A stretch of DNA of 64,000 nucleotides from Lacunisphaera limnophila (GCF_001746835.1 NZ_CP016094.1:868001-932000); one strand, 5' to 3'. Counted from the first letter of the stretch, positions 29,594 to 36,195 are shown. Program-made: numbers and translations. The notes: a model not told the origin generated them from the sequence alone.

Positions 29594-29791
29594 GAGGCTC
29601 CTTCCCAAGCTGCTATTGGTGAGAATGGTTCGGAAAGTGAGAAAACCTCACCTTCCCCAATAGCTTCCCTAAACGCAGGGAATCTCAGTCCTGAGCTGGC
29701 AAAACTTGTCGCCGCGTGGCCGGAACTGCGGCCGGAACTGCAGGCGGCCATCCTTGCGATTATCGGGTGCGGAAAAACGGGCGGTGCGTGA
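29567..29791 (+). CDS. Detached integrase C-terminal module
   Basis: 74 codons beginning MVPKGLEPPEAPS inside the attachment core and ending IIGCGKTGGA. The start MVPKG-LEPP is the same as the last codons of the integrase at the other end (MVPKGGLEPPCG), and the 3-bp difference keeps the frame. The tail LSPELAKLVAAWPELRPEL continues into a helix like the C-termini I recall from many tRNA-targeting integrases. In the excised circle this segment would be read as residues ~406-479 of the integrase. In the integrated state it probably has no function of its own. Its stop overlaps the rep start (TGATG). Confidence 0.6.
   Translation: MVPKGLEPPEAPSQAAIGENGSESEKTSPSPIASLNAGNLSPELAKLVAAWPELRPELQAAILAIIGCGKTGGA
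29651..29682. repeat. Left arm-type repeat of the element
   Basis: A 32-bp sequence (CCTTCCCCAATAGCTTCC then CTAAACGCAGGGAA) nearly identical to 34534-34565. It contains a doubled CTTCCCyAA and the inverted repeat TTCCC-N8-GGGAA. An inverted GCTATTGG at 29612-29619 answers CCAATAGC at 29657-29664. Probable integrase arm or excisionase binding site. Confidence 0.6.
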
Positions 29792-30915
29792 TGAGCGCAC
29801 CGCCCGACAGGCATCTTTTTGGTGGGGGGTTCCCCGCCCTTGGGGGCGGGGGAAGGGGCGTGGGGGAGAATGACTGCACACATACGCACCCGGAAGGGGC
29901 CGGACAGGCCGCCGGGTGCGGGCGCGAAGCGCCCGCGCCGGCGCCTGCCGGCCTTCCTTGTCAGAATAGTAACAATTCCGACAAACCACCCCTCCGTTAT
30001 CGCCTCACAAAACTCCCGGGAGAAAACCCCTTTTACACTGACCGGGAACAAAAACACGTCTGGGACAAGCGCGACGAAGATACGCTTCAACGCATCGGGA
30101 TACCAACAGGGGCCGAAGCCCGGTCCGCCTTCCATCTCCGTTTGAATGTCGCAGCCTTCATCCAGCACTGGGGTCGCAATCACTGCCTGTTCTTCACCGT
30201 CACCGATGAAGACAACTTGCACCCCGCCCAGTTTGCCCGCCGCTGGAACAACTACCTGCGCCGCCACGGCACGTGGATCGTTAGCTTTATCCGCGTCCTG
30301 GAGCCACAACGACGGGGCAATCCCCACTATCATCTGTTGGTCGCCGTCGAGTGGGACACCCTGCCCGATGCCTTCGACTGGTCTGCCTTTGCTGAGTGCC
30401 AGCAAGAGCGCCGGATCAACGGGACAACCTCTCTTTTCCGGCAGTTGCGCCTCCGCTATCGGACATCCGCCGCACCTCAACTCATCGCCATGTGGCAACT
30501 GCTCCGCAAGGTGCTGCCTCGTTACGGTCTCGGCCGGGCTGAGCTCCTCCCTATCCGTAAGGGCAAAGAGGCGATTTCCGAATACATCGGAAAATACCTC
30601 GAAGCCGGATTGACCATCCGCAAGCACTCCTGGAAGGGCTCTCGCCGCGTGGAATTCGACCGCCGCAACAAAATCGGCTGGCTGGCCTGCACGCGGGTGT
30701 TTGCCTGGCACTCACCAAAGGCCACTACTTGGCGCACCCGGGTGGGCGAGCTGGGCAAGGCACTTGGGGTTGTTGATATGGACGGAATCCGTCGCAGACT
30801 GGGACCCAAGTGGGCGTATCGCCTGCGTGAATCGATCACCATGGATTCAGACGAGGAGTGGCGATTACTCATCACCGTGCTTACGCGCGGACATTCGGAA
30901 TTTTCGAGGCTTTAG
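29791..30915 (+). CDS. rep: HUH rolling-circle replication initiator
   Basis: 374 residues from the ATG at 29791, which overlaps the preceding stop. The first ~75 residues are low-complexity and encoded by palindromic DNA, so a later start cannot be excluded. The catalytic core carries rolling-circle Rep motif I-like HCLFFTVTDED, the HUH motif in PHYHLLVAVE, and a tyrosine motif in SEYIGKYLEAG (YxxKY). This is the layout of ORF2/G2P-type Reps of ssDNA phages and small plasmids, which nick the double-strand origin and join to the 5' end. A replicating circular form of the element is therefore expected after excision. No helicase or SSB accompanies it. Confidence 0.75.
   Translation: MSAPPDRHLFGGGFPALGGGGRGVGENDCTHTHPEGAGQAAGCGREAPAPAPAGLPCQNSNNSDKPPLRYRLTKLPGENPFYTDREQKHVWDKRDEDTLQRIGIPTGAEARSAFHLRLNVAAFIQHWGRNHCLFFTVTDEDNLHPAQFARRWNNYLRRHGTWIVSFIRVLEPQRRGNPHYHLLVAVEWDTLPDAFDWSAFAECQQERRINGTTSLFRQLRLRYRTSAAPQLIAMWQLLRKVLPRYGLGRAELLPIRKGKEAISEYIGKYLEAGLTIRKHSWKGSRRVEFDRRNKIGWLACTRVFAWHSPKATTWRTRVGELGKALGVVDMDGIRRRLGPKWAYRLRESITMDSDEEWRLLITVLTRGHSEFSRL
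29832..29934. repeat. Cluster of GC palindromes in the rep 5' region
   Basis: Three hairpins follow one another: CCCCGCCC/GGGCGGGG (29832-29851), CGCACCCGG/CCGGGTGCG (29885-29893 and 29912-29920) and GGGCGC-GAA-GCGCCC (29920-29934). This is a candidate double-strand origin for the Rep. It lies inside the apparent N-terminal coding part. Confidence 0.5.
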
Positions 30916-31029
30916 CCCGCAGTGCAGGTGAACACCAAAAGCCGATCGCACGAATAGAGGCTTGAGGACAAGTAATTTACGCTGCATTGATCCCCCATGA
31001 GCCACGCGCAACTTAGGCTTTACGCCGTG

Positions 31030-31049
31030 GCCGAATAACACTGTTCGGC
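31030..31049 (+). other. Cassette boundary 1 (attC-like core)
   Basis: GCCGAA (31030-31035) and GTTCGGC (31043-31049) form a short inverted pair. The same GTTCGGC-aaaa junction precedes the next cassette ORF at 31613. Only the outer boxes remain; the central stem is missing, so this is either a truncated attC or a primary-site-like junction. Confidence 0.45.
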
Positions 31050-31058
31050 AAAAGTAAG

Positions 31059-31604
31059 ATGCCACTCGCACCAACAGATATCTGTCGCCTTGAAAAGAGC
31101 GTCTGGTCTGAAGCCGACTTCGAAAAGATGGGCTGGCACGACGTCGTGGTTCATGCACTCGCCTTTGATACCGAGCGTCATGAGCTTCTCCTAGACATCG
31201 ACTACATCTTCGCGTGGGTCGATCCTCTGCCTCCGTCGCGATATTTCAGCTACTGGTTATCGCCCTCGACTTTGGTATTTCACGACGCGTGGGACCTGAA
31301 GTTTGATTACGATTCAGCATTTGGCCTACAGCTTGGCGGGATCGTTCGGCGCGAGGCACGTGTCCGTCCGCATCCGCACCCAGAAGGAAAAAAAGAAGAG
31401 TGGCACTGGAATCTCGAAGGCAATGAGGGCGAGCTTATGTTTTGGGCGACGGGATATTCACAGTTCACCCGTCATCTACCAATGCATCACACTGGGCAGT
31501 CTTGGAGTCTTTCGGAAAGAGGCGGTGTTTCGTTTGAAAAGCCGAAAATACCCAAACCGCCGAACCAGCCGCTACAGCCAACGGCGCCAAGCCGCCGTGG
31601 CTGA
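31059..31604 (+). CDS. Cassette ORF 1, hypothetical
   Basis: 181 residues with no recognised family; rich in aromatic and acidic residues (MGWHDVVVHALAFDTERHEL, DIDYIFAWVDPLPPSRYFSYWLSPSTLVFHD). Similar all-beta, single-domain proteins are common in integron cassettes. The start lies 10 bp after the core GTTCGGC, and the stop lies inside the following attC-like site, so the tail NQPLQPTAPSRRG is encoded by the recombination site itself. There is no obvious promoter. Base composition is lower in GC than the chromosome. Confidence 0.65.
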   Translation: MPLAPTDICRLEKSVWSEADFEKMGWHDVVVHALAFDTERHELLLDIDYIFAWVDPLPPSRYFSYWLSPSTLVFHDAWDLKFDYDSAFGLQLGGIVRREARVRPHPHPEGKKEEWHWNLEGNEGELMFWATGYSQFTRHLPMHHTGQSWSLSERGGVSFEKPKIPKPPNQPLQPTAPSRRG

Positions 31605-31619
31605 TCTCAAACGTTCGGC
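31559..31619 (+). other. attC-like recombination site a (61 bp)
   Basis: Outer boxes GCCGAAC (31559-31565) and GTTCGGC (31613-31619) are perfectly complementary. Inside, CAGCCA-ACGGCG (31575-31586) pairs with CGCCG-T-GGCTG (31593-31603), leaving one unpaired base as in the extrahelical bases of attC. The loop is CCAAGC. The right box fits the GTTRRRY-like core except for C at the fourth position. Confidence 0.65.
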
Positions 31620-31624
31620 AAAAT

Positions 31625-32122
31625 ATGAAGCGCGCTCTACTTCTCATTCTTTTGCTTGCTGGCATCGCGGAATCTTCGGCTGCGTATGACAAACGGCTGG
31701 TTTACGTCTTGGAGCAGCTTCGGCACTGTCGCTCCGCGTTCGACGAAGCGCCCGAGATTGGCGGAGAGGCTGTCGGCGAAGGAGGCGCTCCGCATGCGTT
31801 TTACCTGCTTTATCCGTATGTGAGACAGTTCGCGAGTGACGTGGATTTGTCGGCGATGTGCCACGACAAGAGTCCCGTTGTGAGAGTCATGGCCGCAAAG
31901 TGCATCGTGAATCGGAAGAATTCAGCGGTCGTGGACCATCTCGACGATCTCTCAAATGATTCTGAGAAGCTGCTGGTGTTTCCGTATGGATGTTCTGGCT
32001 TTGAGATGACCGTCGCGGAGATCGTGGCGAAGCTGAAGAGCGATCCAGATTTCCCGACTGGGCCAAAAGAGCCGAACCAGACGCCAGAGCCAACGGCCCC
32101 GAGCGGCGGTGGCTCATCTTGA
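31625..32122 (+). CDS. Cassette ORF 2, exported hypothetical
   Basis: 165 residues with a clear signal peptide (MKRALLLILLLAGIAESSAA). The mature part looks helical and HEAT-like (PYVRQFASDVDLSAMCHDKSP then VVRVMAAKCIVNRKN), ending in the site-encoded tail NQTPEPTAPSGGGSS. The function is unknown. It starts 5 bp after the preceding core site and stops inside the next attC-like site, the spacing typical of a gene cassette. No promoter of its own is seen. Confidence 0.65.
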   Translation: MKRALLLILLLAGIAESSAAYDKRLVYVLEQLRHCRSAFDEAPEIGGEAVGEGGAPHAFYLLYPYVRQFASDVDLSAMCHDKSPVVRVMAAKCIVNRKNSAVVDHLDDLSNDSEKLLVFPYGCSGFEMTVAEIVAKLKSDPDFPTGPKEPNQTPEPTAPSGGGSS

Positions 32123-32131
32123 ACGATCGAC
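32071..32131 (+). other. attC-like recombination site b (61 bp)
   Basis: Same length and layout as site a: left box GCCGAAC (32071-32077), stem GAGCCA (32087-32092) / TGGCTC (32110-32115), and right box GATCGAC (32125-32131), which departs from GTTRRRY. About three quarters of positions match site a, including GCCGAACCAG, AGCCAACGGC and GGTGGCT-like segments. Confidence 0.55.
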
Positions 32132-32140
32132 GGAAGAAAG

Positions 32141-32371
32141 ATGAAGCCCAAAGAAAATTCAGCTCAACGCGAGTGCTTGTTCTCGAAGCGATATTCCGAG
32201 GAAGGCGAGGAAGTTTTTGTCGGGCTTTACCGAATCGCAGCTCGCCTATTACTGGTTACGTCCAAGGAAAGAGGTGGAGATATTGAAGTGGAGCTTTCGC
32301 ACGATGACGCTCGCAAATTGATCGATGCGTTGGGACGTGAGACGAGCAAAGAAGCCGATCCACCGCGATGA
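32141..32371 (+). CDS. Cassette ORF 3a, hypothetical
   Basis: 76 residues starting 9 bp after the right box of site b. Small alpha/beta protein (ECLFSKRYSEEGEEVFVGLYR, then IEVELSHDDARKLIDALGRE). No known family recognised. The stop overlaps the start of the next ORF (ATGA), so the two share one cassette and probably one function. Confidence 0.55.
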   Translation: MKPKENSAQRECLFSKRYSEEGEEVFVGLYRIAARLLLVTSKERGGDIEVELSHDDARKLIDALGRETSKEADPPR

Positions 32372-32733
32372 AGCTCTGGCTGAAGATATTGTTGTTCCCA
32401 GTCCTCAATCGGCGTGCGGATGCCGACCTCATTCCCAAATGCGCTAAGGTCATCGCAACATATTTGAAGCAAGAGCCTGTTATATCGGAGCTCAATCTAC
32501 AGAACCCCTTGGCGCTCCGGCTGGCTCAGGAATGTTTCCGGCGCGCGGCTGAGAGTGATTCTAAGGGGATTCCGAGATGTGGCGTAATCTATGATATGTG
32601 TGATTCTATCGGAGATAAGGCAGCCCGACTTTGCCACGGAGAAGACATTTCCGATCCTGGTCTAGTTCGCATCTTGGAATTTAATGGCGTGCACTTACCA
32701 AAGAAAGCGCCCATCCAGACGCCCGATAGATGA
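32368..32733 (+). CDS. Cassette ORF 3b, hypothetical
   Basis: 121 residues, mostly helical (LIPKCAKVIATYLKQEPVIS, LALRLAQECFRRAAESDSKG), with several Cys. No family recognised. It is coupled to ORF 3a by a four-base overlap. The stop lies in a degenerate cassette boundary. A small two-gene module such as toxin-antitoxin is possible from its size and coupling, but no motif supports it. Confidence 0.5.
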   Translation: MKLWLKILLFPVLNRRADADLIPKCAKVIATYLKQEPVISELNLQNPLALRLAQECFRRAAESDSKGIPRCGVIYDMCDSIGDKAARLCHGEDISDPGLVRILEFNGVHLPKKAPIQTPDR

Positions 32734-32746
32734 AATAACGATTGAC
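32707..32746 (+). other. Degenerate cassette boundary (attC remnant)
   Basis: CCAGACGCC then aacGATTGAC (right box 32740-32746) resembles site b (CCAGACGCC ... aacGATCGAC), but the central stem is deleted. It marks the end of the cassette region before the regulatory genes. Confidence 0.35.
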
Positions 32747-32775
32747 GTTTCATTAACCATTTGTTGGTTGATGCC

Positions 32776-33270
32776 ATGTCAACTGAGTTCCCTTTCGTCG
32801 TTGTCCCTGAAGAGCTGCACAAGGTTTTCGGCGTCCCGGTGCCCGGCACCCACCTTTTTCACAAGGAGGGCCCGCAAGAGGAAACCAGCTTCTGGGCCGA
32901 TGCTGTTTTCCATCTAGCCGGCCCTTGTGTCTCGCCCGGTGGCGTCTCCATGTATGCACCCGTTTCCCGCGCCGCAGTCCATAAGCGCCTAAAGGACGGC
33001 AAGCTCTCTGGCTTTTTCTTCCATATCAACCAGCGCAAGCGCAATTTCTTTGGCGTCGATCTGAGCACCCGCGAGCTGGCTATCGGTTACATTCCGGTTA
33101 GCGAATGCAAAGCGTGGAAAGCCGAACTTGAGCAACGCGCAATCGATCAAGGCATCGTCACCGAAAAGGAACTCCTCGGTGACAAGCCGGACTGGCATGG
33201 GCATTTCCTTTCGTGGAATTCCCGGTGGGCAAAAGAGCAGGCACGCAAAGCCAAAGGGGGCAAAAAATGA
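32776..33270 (+). CDS. Element-encoded protein with possible HTH
   Basis: 164 residues from the ATG at 32776. The middle contains a candidate MerR/AlpA-like helix-turn-helix (PVSRAAVHKRLKDGKLSGFF), and the C-terminus is strongly basic (RWAKEQARKAKGGKK). Its position directly before xis and int, with a four-base overlap into xis, suggests a regulator or accessory factor of excision. I do not recognise a family. Confidence 0.55.
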   Translation: MSTEFPFVVVPEELHKVFGVPVPGTHLFHKEGPQEETSFWADAVFHLAGPCVSPGGVSMYAPVSRAAVHKRLKDGKLSGFFFHINQRKRNFFGVDLSTRELAIGYIPVSECKAWKAELEQRAIDQGIVTEKELLGDKPDWHGHFLSWNSRWAKEQARKAKGGKK

Positions 33271-33464
33271 GCACTTGTTCGCTACCCAACGGCGACGAGT
33301 TTTTCCTTTTACCGGAAATTGCCGAGGCTCTGCGCTGTTCGGTCAAAACCGTTCGCCGTCTGATTCAGGACGGCAAACTTAAGTCGTCCAAAGTCCGTGG
33401 CCGTGTGGTGGTGCTGAAAAGCGCTTTCCTCGCCTACCTCGGCACGATCACCACCAGCACCTAA
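33267..33464 (+). CDS. xis: Excisionase-like HTH protein
   Basis: 65 residues, a single winged-helix domain of the excisionase/HTH_17 type: LLPEIAEALRCSVKTVRRLI, then DGKLKSSKVRGRVVVLKSAF. Such proteins bind DNA arms near the attachment site and bias the integrase towards excision. Its start overlaps the preceding stop (ATGA) and it ends 10 bp before the integrase start. Confidence 0.82.
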   Translation: MSTCSLPNGDEFFLLPEIAEALRCSVKTVRRLIQDGKLKSSKVRGRVVVLKSAFLAYLGTITTST

Positions 33465-33474
33465 GGGACACGTT

Positions 33475-34728
33475 ATGGCATTCCGCGTTTTCAAGCAGAA
33501 GGGCAGCAATGTTTACCGGGTGCGCTACACCCTGAGCAATGGCCCGCGCCAATACGACAAGCCTCTTTACACCCATATCAAAGAGGTTGCCGAGGCGAAG
33601 GCCGCACAACTCGTGCGCGAAGAGGAAATGCAACTGCTCGGCCTTGGTGTGCCGAAGACCCTCGCGCATGCGGCCCAGCTGCCGATTGCCCAGCACCTGG
33701 CTGACTACGTGGCCGACCTCGAAGCGCGGGCACGCTCCAAGTCTCACATCCTGCACGCGAAGTATCGTCTCCAGCGCCTGTTCAAAGACTGCCGCTGGCA
33801 CCTGCTGCGTGATGTGACCGCCGATCGCTTCCTCAGCTGGCGAGGCGACTGCCCCACCCTCTCGGTCAAAACGCGCAACGAGTATCTCGCGCATGCACTG
33901 GCTTTCTTCAATTGGCTGATGCGCCAAGAACGGGCAACGAACAATCCCCTCAAAAGCGTTTTCAAGCTGTCGGGCAAGGGACAGGAAACTTTTAAGCGTC
34001 GGCACCTCTCATTTGCCGAGGTCGTGCTTCTCGTCGAAAGCAGTGGCCGGCGCGGGCTGGTCTATTTCGTCGCTACCTGCACAGGTCTGCGCCGTAACGA
34101 AATCAAGCAACTCCTTTGGACGGACATCGACCTGGATGCCGCCAAACCGCACATGAAGATCCGTGCCGAAACAACCAAGGCCAAGCGCGGCGCGGTCATT
34201 CCCCTGATTCCTCCCCTCCTCGCTGCCCTGCGGGCCTCAAAGCCCGCCAAACCGCATTTCTCGGGCCGGGTGTTCCCTCGTGGTATCCCCAGCGCCAAGA
34301 CGCTCGCCAAGGACCTTAAAGCCTGCGGCATCGCCTACGAGGATGTGCGGGGCTACCGCGTAGACTTCCACGCCCTGCGCCACACCTTCGCCAGCCTGCT
34401 AGCCAGTGCCGGCGTCTCCGAGTTGGCCCGCGTGAAGCTGGCGCGTCATACGGAATGGAAGCAAACGGACCGCTACACCGATGAGACCAGTTTGCCCCTG
34501 TTCTCAGAGATCGAGAAATTCAGCGCGGCGCTACCTTCCCTAATAGCTTCCCTAAATTCTGGGAAACCGCGTCCAAAACAGGGAAAAGCTGTCCAAGTTA
34601 CCTCACCTATTTTGTCGGTCGAGACCTTCGTAAGTGACCAAAAGAAAACACCTTTGGTCATCGCTGACCAAAGGTGTCCACTTATCGAAATGGTGCCCAA
34701 GGGGGGACTCGAACCCCCATGCGGTTAG
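33475..34728 (+). CDS. int: Tyrosine integrase reading into tRNA-Leu
   Basis: 417 residues. An SAM-like core-binding domain (~65-165) is followed by the catalytic domain with Arg206 (TGLRRNE), His299 and Arg302 (FHALRH), His325 and the nucleophile Tyr334 (RYTDE). After the catalytic domain comes a long tail (~345-417). Its last 12 codons (MVPKGGLEPPCG) are encoded by the attachment core and the tRNA-Leu gene, and the stop TAG lies in the tRNA. The tail DNA also contains the tRNA terminator (34640-34677) and an arm-type repeat (34534-34565). In the excised circle the same frame would continue into 29567-29791. It forms an operon with the HTH protein and xis. Confidence 0.93.
   Translation: MAFRVFKQKGSNVYRVRYTLSNGPRQYDKPLYTHIKEVAEAKAAQLVREEEMQLLGLGVPKTLAHAAQLPIAQHLADYVADLEARARSKSHILHAKYRLQRLFKDCRWHLLRDVTADRFLSWRGDCPTLSVKTRNEYLAHALAFFNWLMRQERATNNPLKSVFKLSGKGQETFKRRHLSFAEVVLLVESSGRRGLVYFVATCTGLRRNEIKQLLWTDIDLDAAKPHMKIRAETTKAKRGAVIPLIPPLLAALRASKPAKPHFSGRVFPRGIPSAKTLAKDLKACGIAYEDVRGYRVDFHALRHTFASLLASAGVSELARVKLARHTEWKQTDRYTDETSLPLFSEIEKFSAALPSLIASLNSGKPRPKQGKAVQVTSPILSVETFVSDQKKTPLVIADQRCPLIEMVPKGGLEPPCG
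34534..34565. repeat. Right arm-type repeat of the element
   Basis: Counterpart of 29651-29682 inside the integrase tail: doubled CTTCCCTAA and TTCCC-N8-GGGAA. After excision the two copies would lie on either side of the joined core, the usual geometry of P and P' arm sites. Confidence 0.6.
34640..34677 (-). terminator. Replacement terminator for tRNA-Leu
   Basis: A perfect 13-bp stem ACACCTTTGGTCA (34648-34660) / TGACCAAAGGTGT (34665-34677), loop TCGC. On the minus strand TTTTCTTTT follows. It lies 14 bp after the tRNA CCA end, in the coding sequence of the integrase on the other strand. Confidence 0.85.
34685..34719. other. Proximal attachment site in tRNA-Leu
   Basis: 35-bp counterpart of 29562-29593; covers the CCA end, acceptor and T-arm of the intact tRNA. 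It has six G where the distal copy has three. Confidence 0.85.
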
Positions 34729-34775
34729 GCACAGGCTTCTGAGACCTGCGTGTCTACCAATTCCACCACCTGGGC
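34691..34775 (-). tRNA. tRNA-Leu(CAG)
   Basis: 85 nt with encoded CCA. Acceptor GCCCAGG/CTTGGGC, D-arm with AATTGGTAGAC, anticodon stem CAGGT/GCCTG with loop CTCAGAA (anticodon CAG), long variable arm as in class II tRNAs, and T-arm GGGGG-TTCGAGT-CCCCC. It is the integration target of the element; the 3' end is intact on this side. Confidence 0.93.
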
Positions 34776-34848
34776 AAAAAACAGAAGGTGCATGGATACC
34801 CCCCGGGCCCGGTGGCGCAAGAGTTTTGTTACCCGGGCACAACCCCGT

Positions 34849-35931
34849 CTAGGACGCGTATTTGCGCTCGTGCTCCAGCAGGCGCTGCTTGCGCCAGAGG
34901 CCGCCGGCGTAGCCGTTGAGGGTGCCGTCCGCGTTAATGACCCGGTGGCAGGGGATCACCAACGCCAGCATGTTCGAGCCGTTGGCGCGGCCGATGGCCC
35001 GCGGGCCCTTCGGAATCCCCAGCCGTTGCGCCATCTCGGCATAGCTGCGGGTGTGCCCCGGCGGGATGCGGCCCAACTCGGACCAGACCCGGCCTTGGAA
35101 CTCCGAACCGACCGGCGCGAGCGGAATCGTGAACTCCGTTCGCAGGCCGGAAAAATACTCACTCAGTTGGACGGCCGTTTGATCCAAGATCGCATGGTTG
35201 CCGGGCACGATGGCGCACTTCAGCCGGCGGCGCAGTCCCACCAGCTCGCGCTCCAGGCCGCGCCGGTCGACGAATTCCAAGAGGCGCAATCCCGCGTCAT
35301 CCGCCAGGGCCAGCATGGTCCCGAGCGGGGTTTCCATCCGGCGGGCCAGCAGGCACGCGGCGGCCTTCGCCCCGCGCGGCGGCGCCCCGAACACCCGCGC
35401 AAAGGCCTCGCGGAAGCCGCTGGTGGACTCGTAGCCGCGATCCAGCTGCACCGCGATGACCGGCTTGCCCGCCTTCACCTCGCGCAGGGCCAGGCCCATG
35501 CGGCGCGCCCGCTGGTACGCGTGAAATGTCATGCCGTGGTAAGCCTTGAACTGGCGACGCGCCGTGGTGGGCTCGACCCCCATGGCGGCGAGATCCTTGT
35601 CGGTCACGCGGCCGTCGGCCGCGGCCTCAGCCGCCCGGCGCAGGCGTTCGACGAGCGGGGGCACAGGTCGGGTGCCATCCATCGGCCGGCAGAGCCGGCA
35701 CGGCCGGTAGCCGCCGTGCAGGGCCTCGGTCACGGTCGGAAAAAACTCCACGTTCTCCGCCCGCGGCCGCTTGGCCTTGCAGGTGGGCCGGCAGAAGATC
35801 CCGGTCGTCTTCACGCCGGTGAAAAACACGCCCTCATACGCCGGGTCGCGGCGGGACAGCGCCCGGTACATCGTGCGCGGCGTGGGCAGGGTCTGGACGG
35901 AGGCGGCCAAGGTAAAATCGGGTTGGATCAT
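34849..35931 (-). CDS. ada: Ada: alkylation-response regulator and O6-methylguanine methyltransferase
   Basis: 360 residues, full bifunctional Ada. The N-terminal zinc/methylphosphotriester domain has Cys47, Cys51, Cys78 and Cys81 (GIFCRPTC and YRPCRLC). An AraC-type HTH region follows (~95-190, ARRMGLALREVKAG then YESTSGFREAFARVFG). The C-terminal methyltransferase has the acceptor Cys in IPCHRVI. It transfers methyl groups from phosphotriesters and O6-methylguanine to itself, and in methylated form activates repair genes, probably including itself. No alkB or alkA is adjacent. Confidence 0.95.
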   Translation of the reverse strand: MIQPDFTLAASVQTLPTPRTMYRALSRRDPAYEGVFFTGVKTTGIFCRPTCKAKRPRAENVEFFPTVTEALHGGYRPCRLCRPMDGTRPVPPLVERLRRAAEAAADGRVTDKDLAAMGVEPTTARRQFKAYHGMTFHAYQRARRMGLALREVKAGKPVIAVQLDRGYESTSGFREAFARVFGAPPRGAKAAACLLARRMETPLGTMLALADDAGLRLLEFVDRRGLERELVGLRRRLKCAIVPGNHAILDQTAVQLSEYFSGLRTEFTIPLAPVGSEFQGRVWSELGRIPPGHTRSYAEMAQRLGIPKGPRAIGRANGSNMLALVIPCHRVINADGTLNGYAGGLWRKQRLLEHERKYAS

Positions 35932-36177
35932 AGCTTCACTCTATCCCAGTCCGGGGCAAGTTTGCCGCCGTTTTTCGGGCAGGGTATTTTGGCCAATCCT
36001 GGGGGGGGCCGCCGATGGCTCTCTCAAATGGGGAACCTTTCCCCTGAATGAAGCGAAGGGTTTTGAATCAAGGTGTGGGCGGTGAGCTTGCTCACGCCAC
36101 ACATCACGGGAGAGGTTCGTGGCGCCAGCAAGCTGGCCGCCCACAAGGCCCGCGCTTCGCTTGGCTCAGGATGACAA

Positions 36178-36195
36178 ACCGGGTTTACGCCCGGT
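36178..36195 (-). terminator. Hairpin after the P-loop gene
   Basis: ACCGGG (36178-36183) / CCCGGT (36190-36195) with loop TTTACG. On the minus strand TTTGTC follows immediately. Its edge abuts the stop codon. Confidence 0.5.

Larger units (their letters stand above)
29562..34703 (+). mobile_element. 5.1-kb integrative element in tRNA-Leu(CAG)
   Basis: The element is bounded by an identical 19-bp core (29562-29580 and 34685-34703) that is the end of tRNA-Leu plus its 3' flank. Inside, in order, are a detached integrase tail, a HUH Rep, three cassette-like ORF units with attC-like sites, a HTH protein, an excisionase and a tyrosine integrase. The cassette part is visibly more AT-rich than the chromosome. 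No capsid, conjugation or toxin gene is seen, so it is best described as a small replicative integrative element or phage-satellite-like unit. Confidence 0.88.

Noticed and set aside
33475-34728. The integrase as an integron IntI
   Set aside because: It is larger than IntI, targets a tRNA end, is paired with an excisionase, and I see no IntI-specific insert before the catalytic His-Arg motif.
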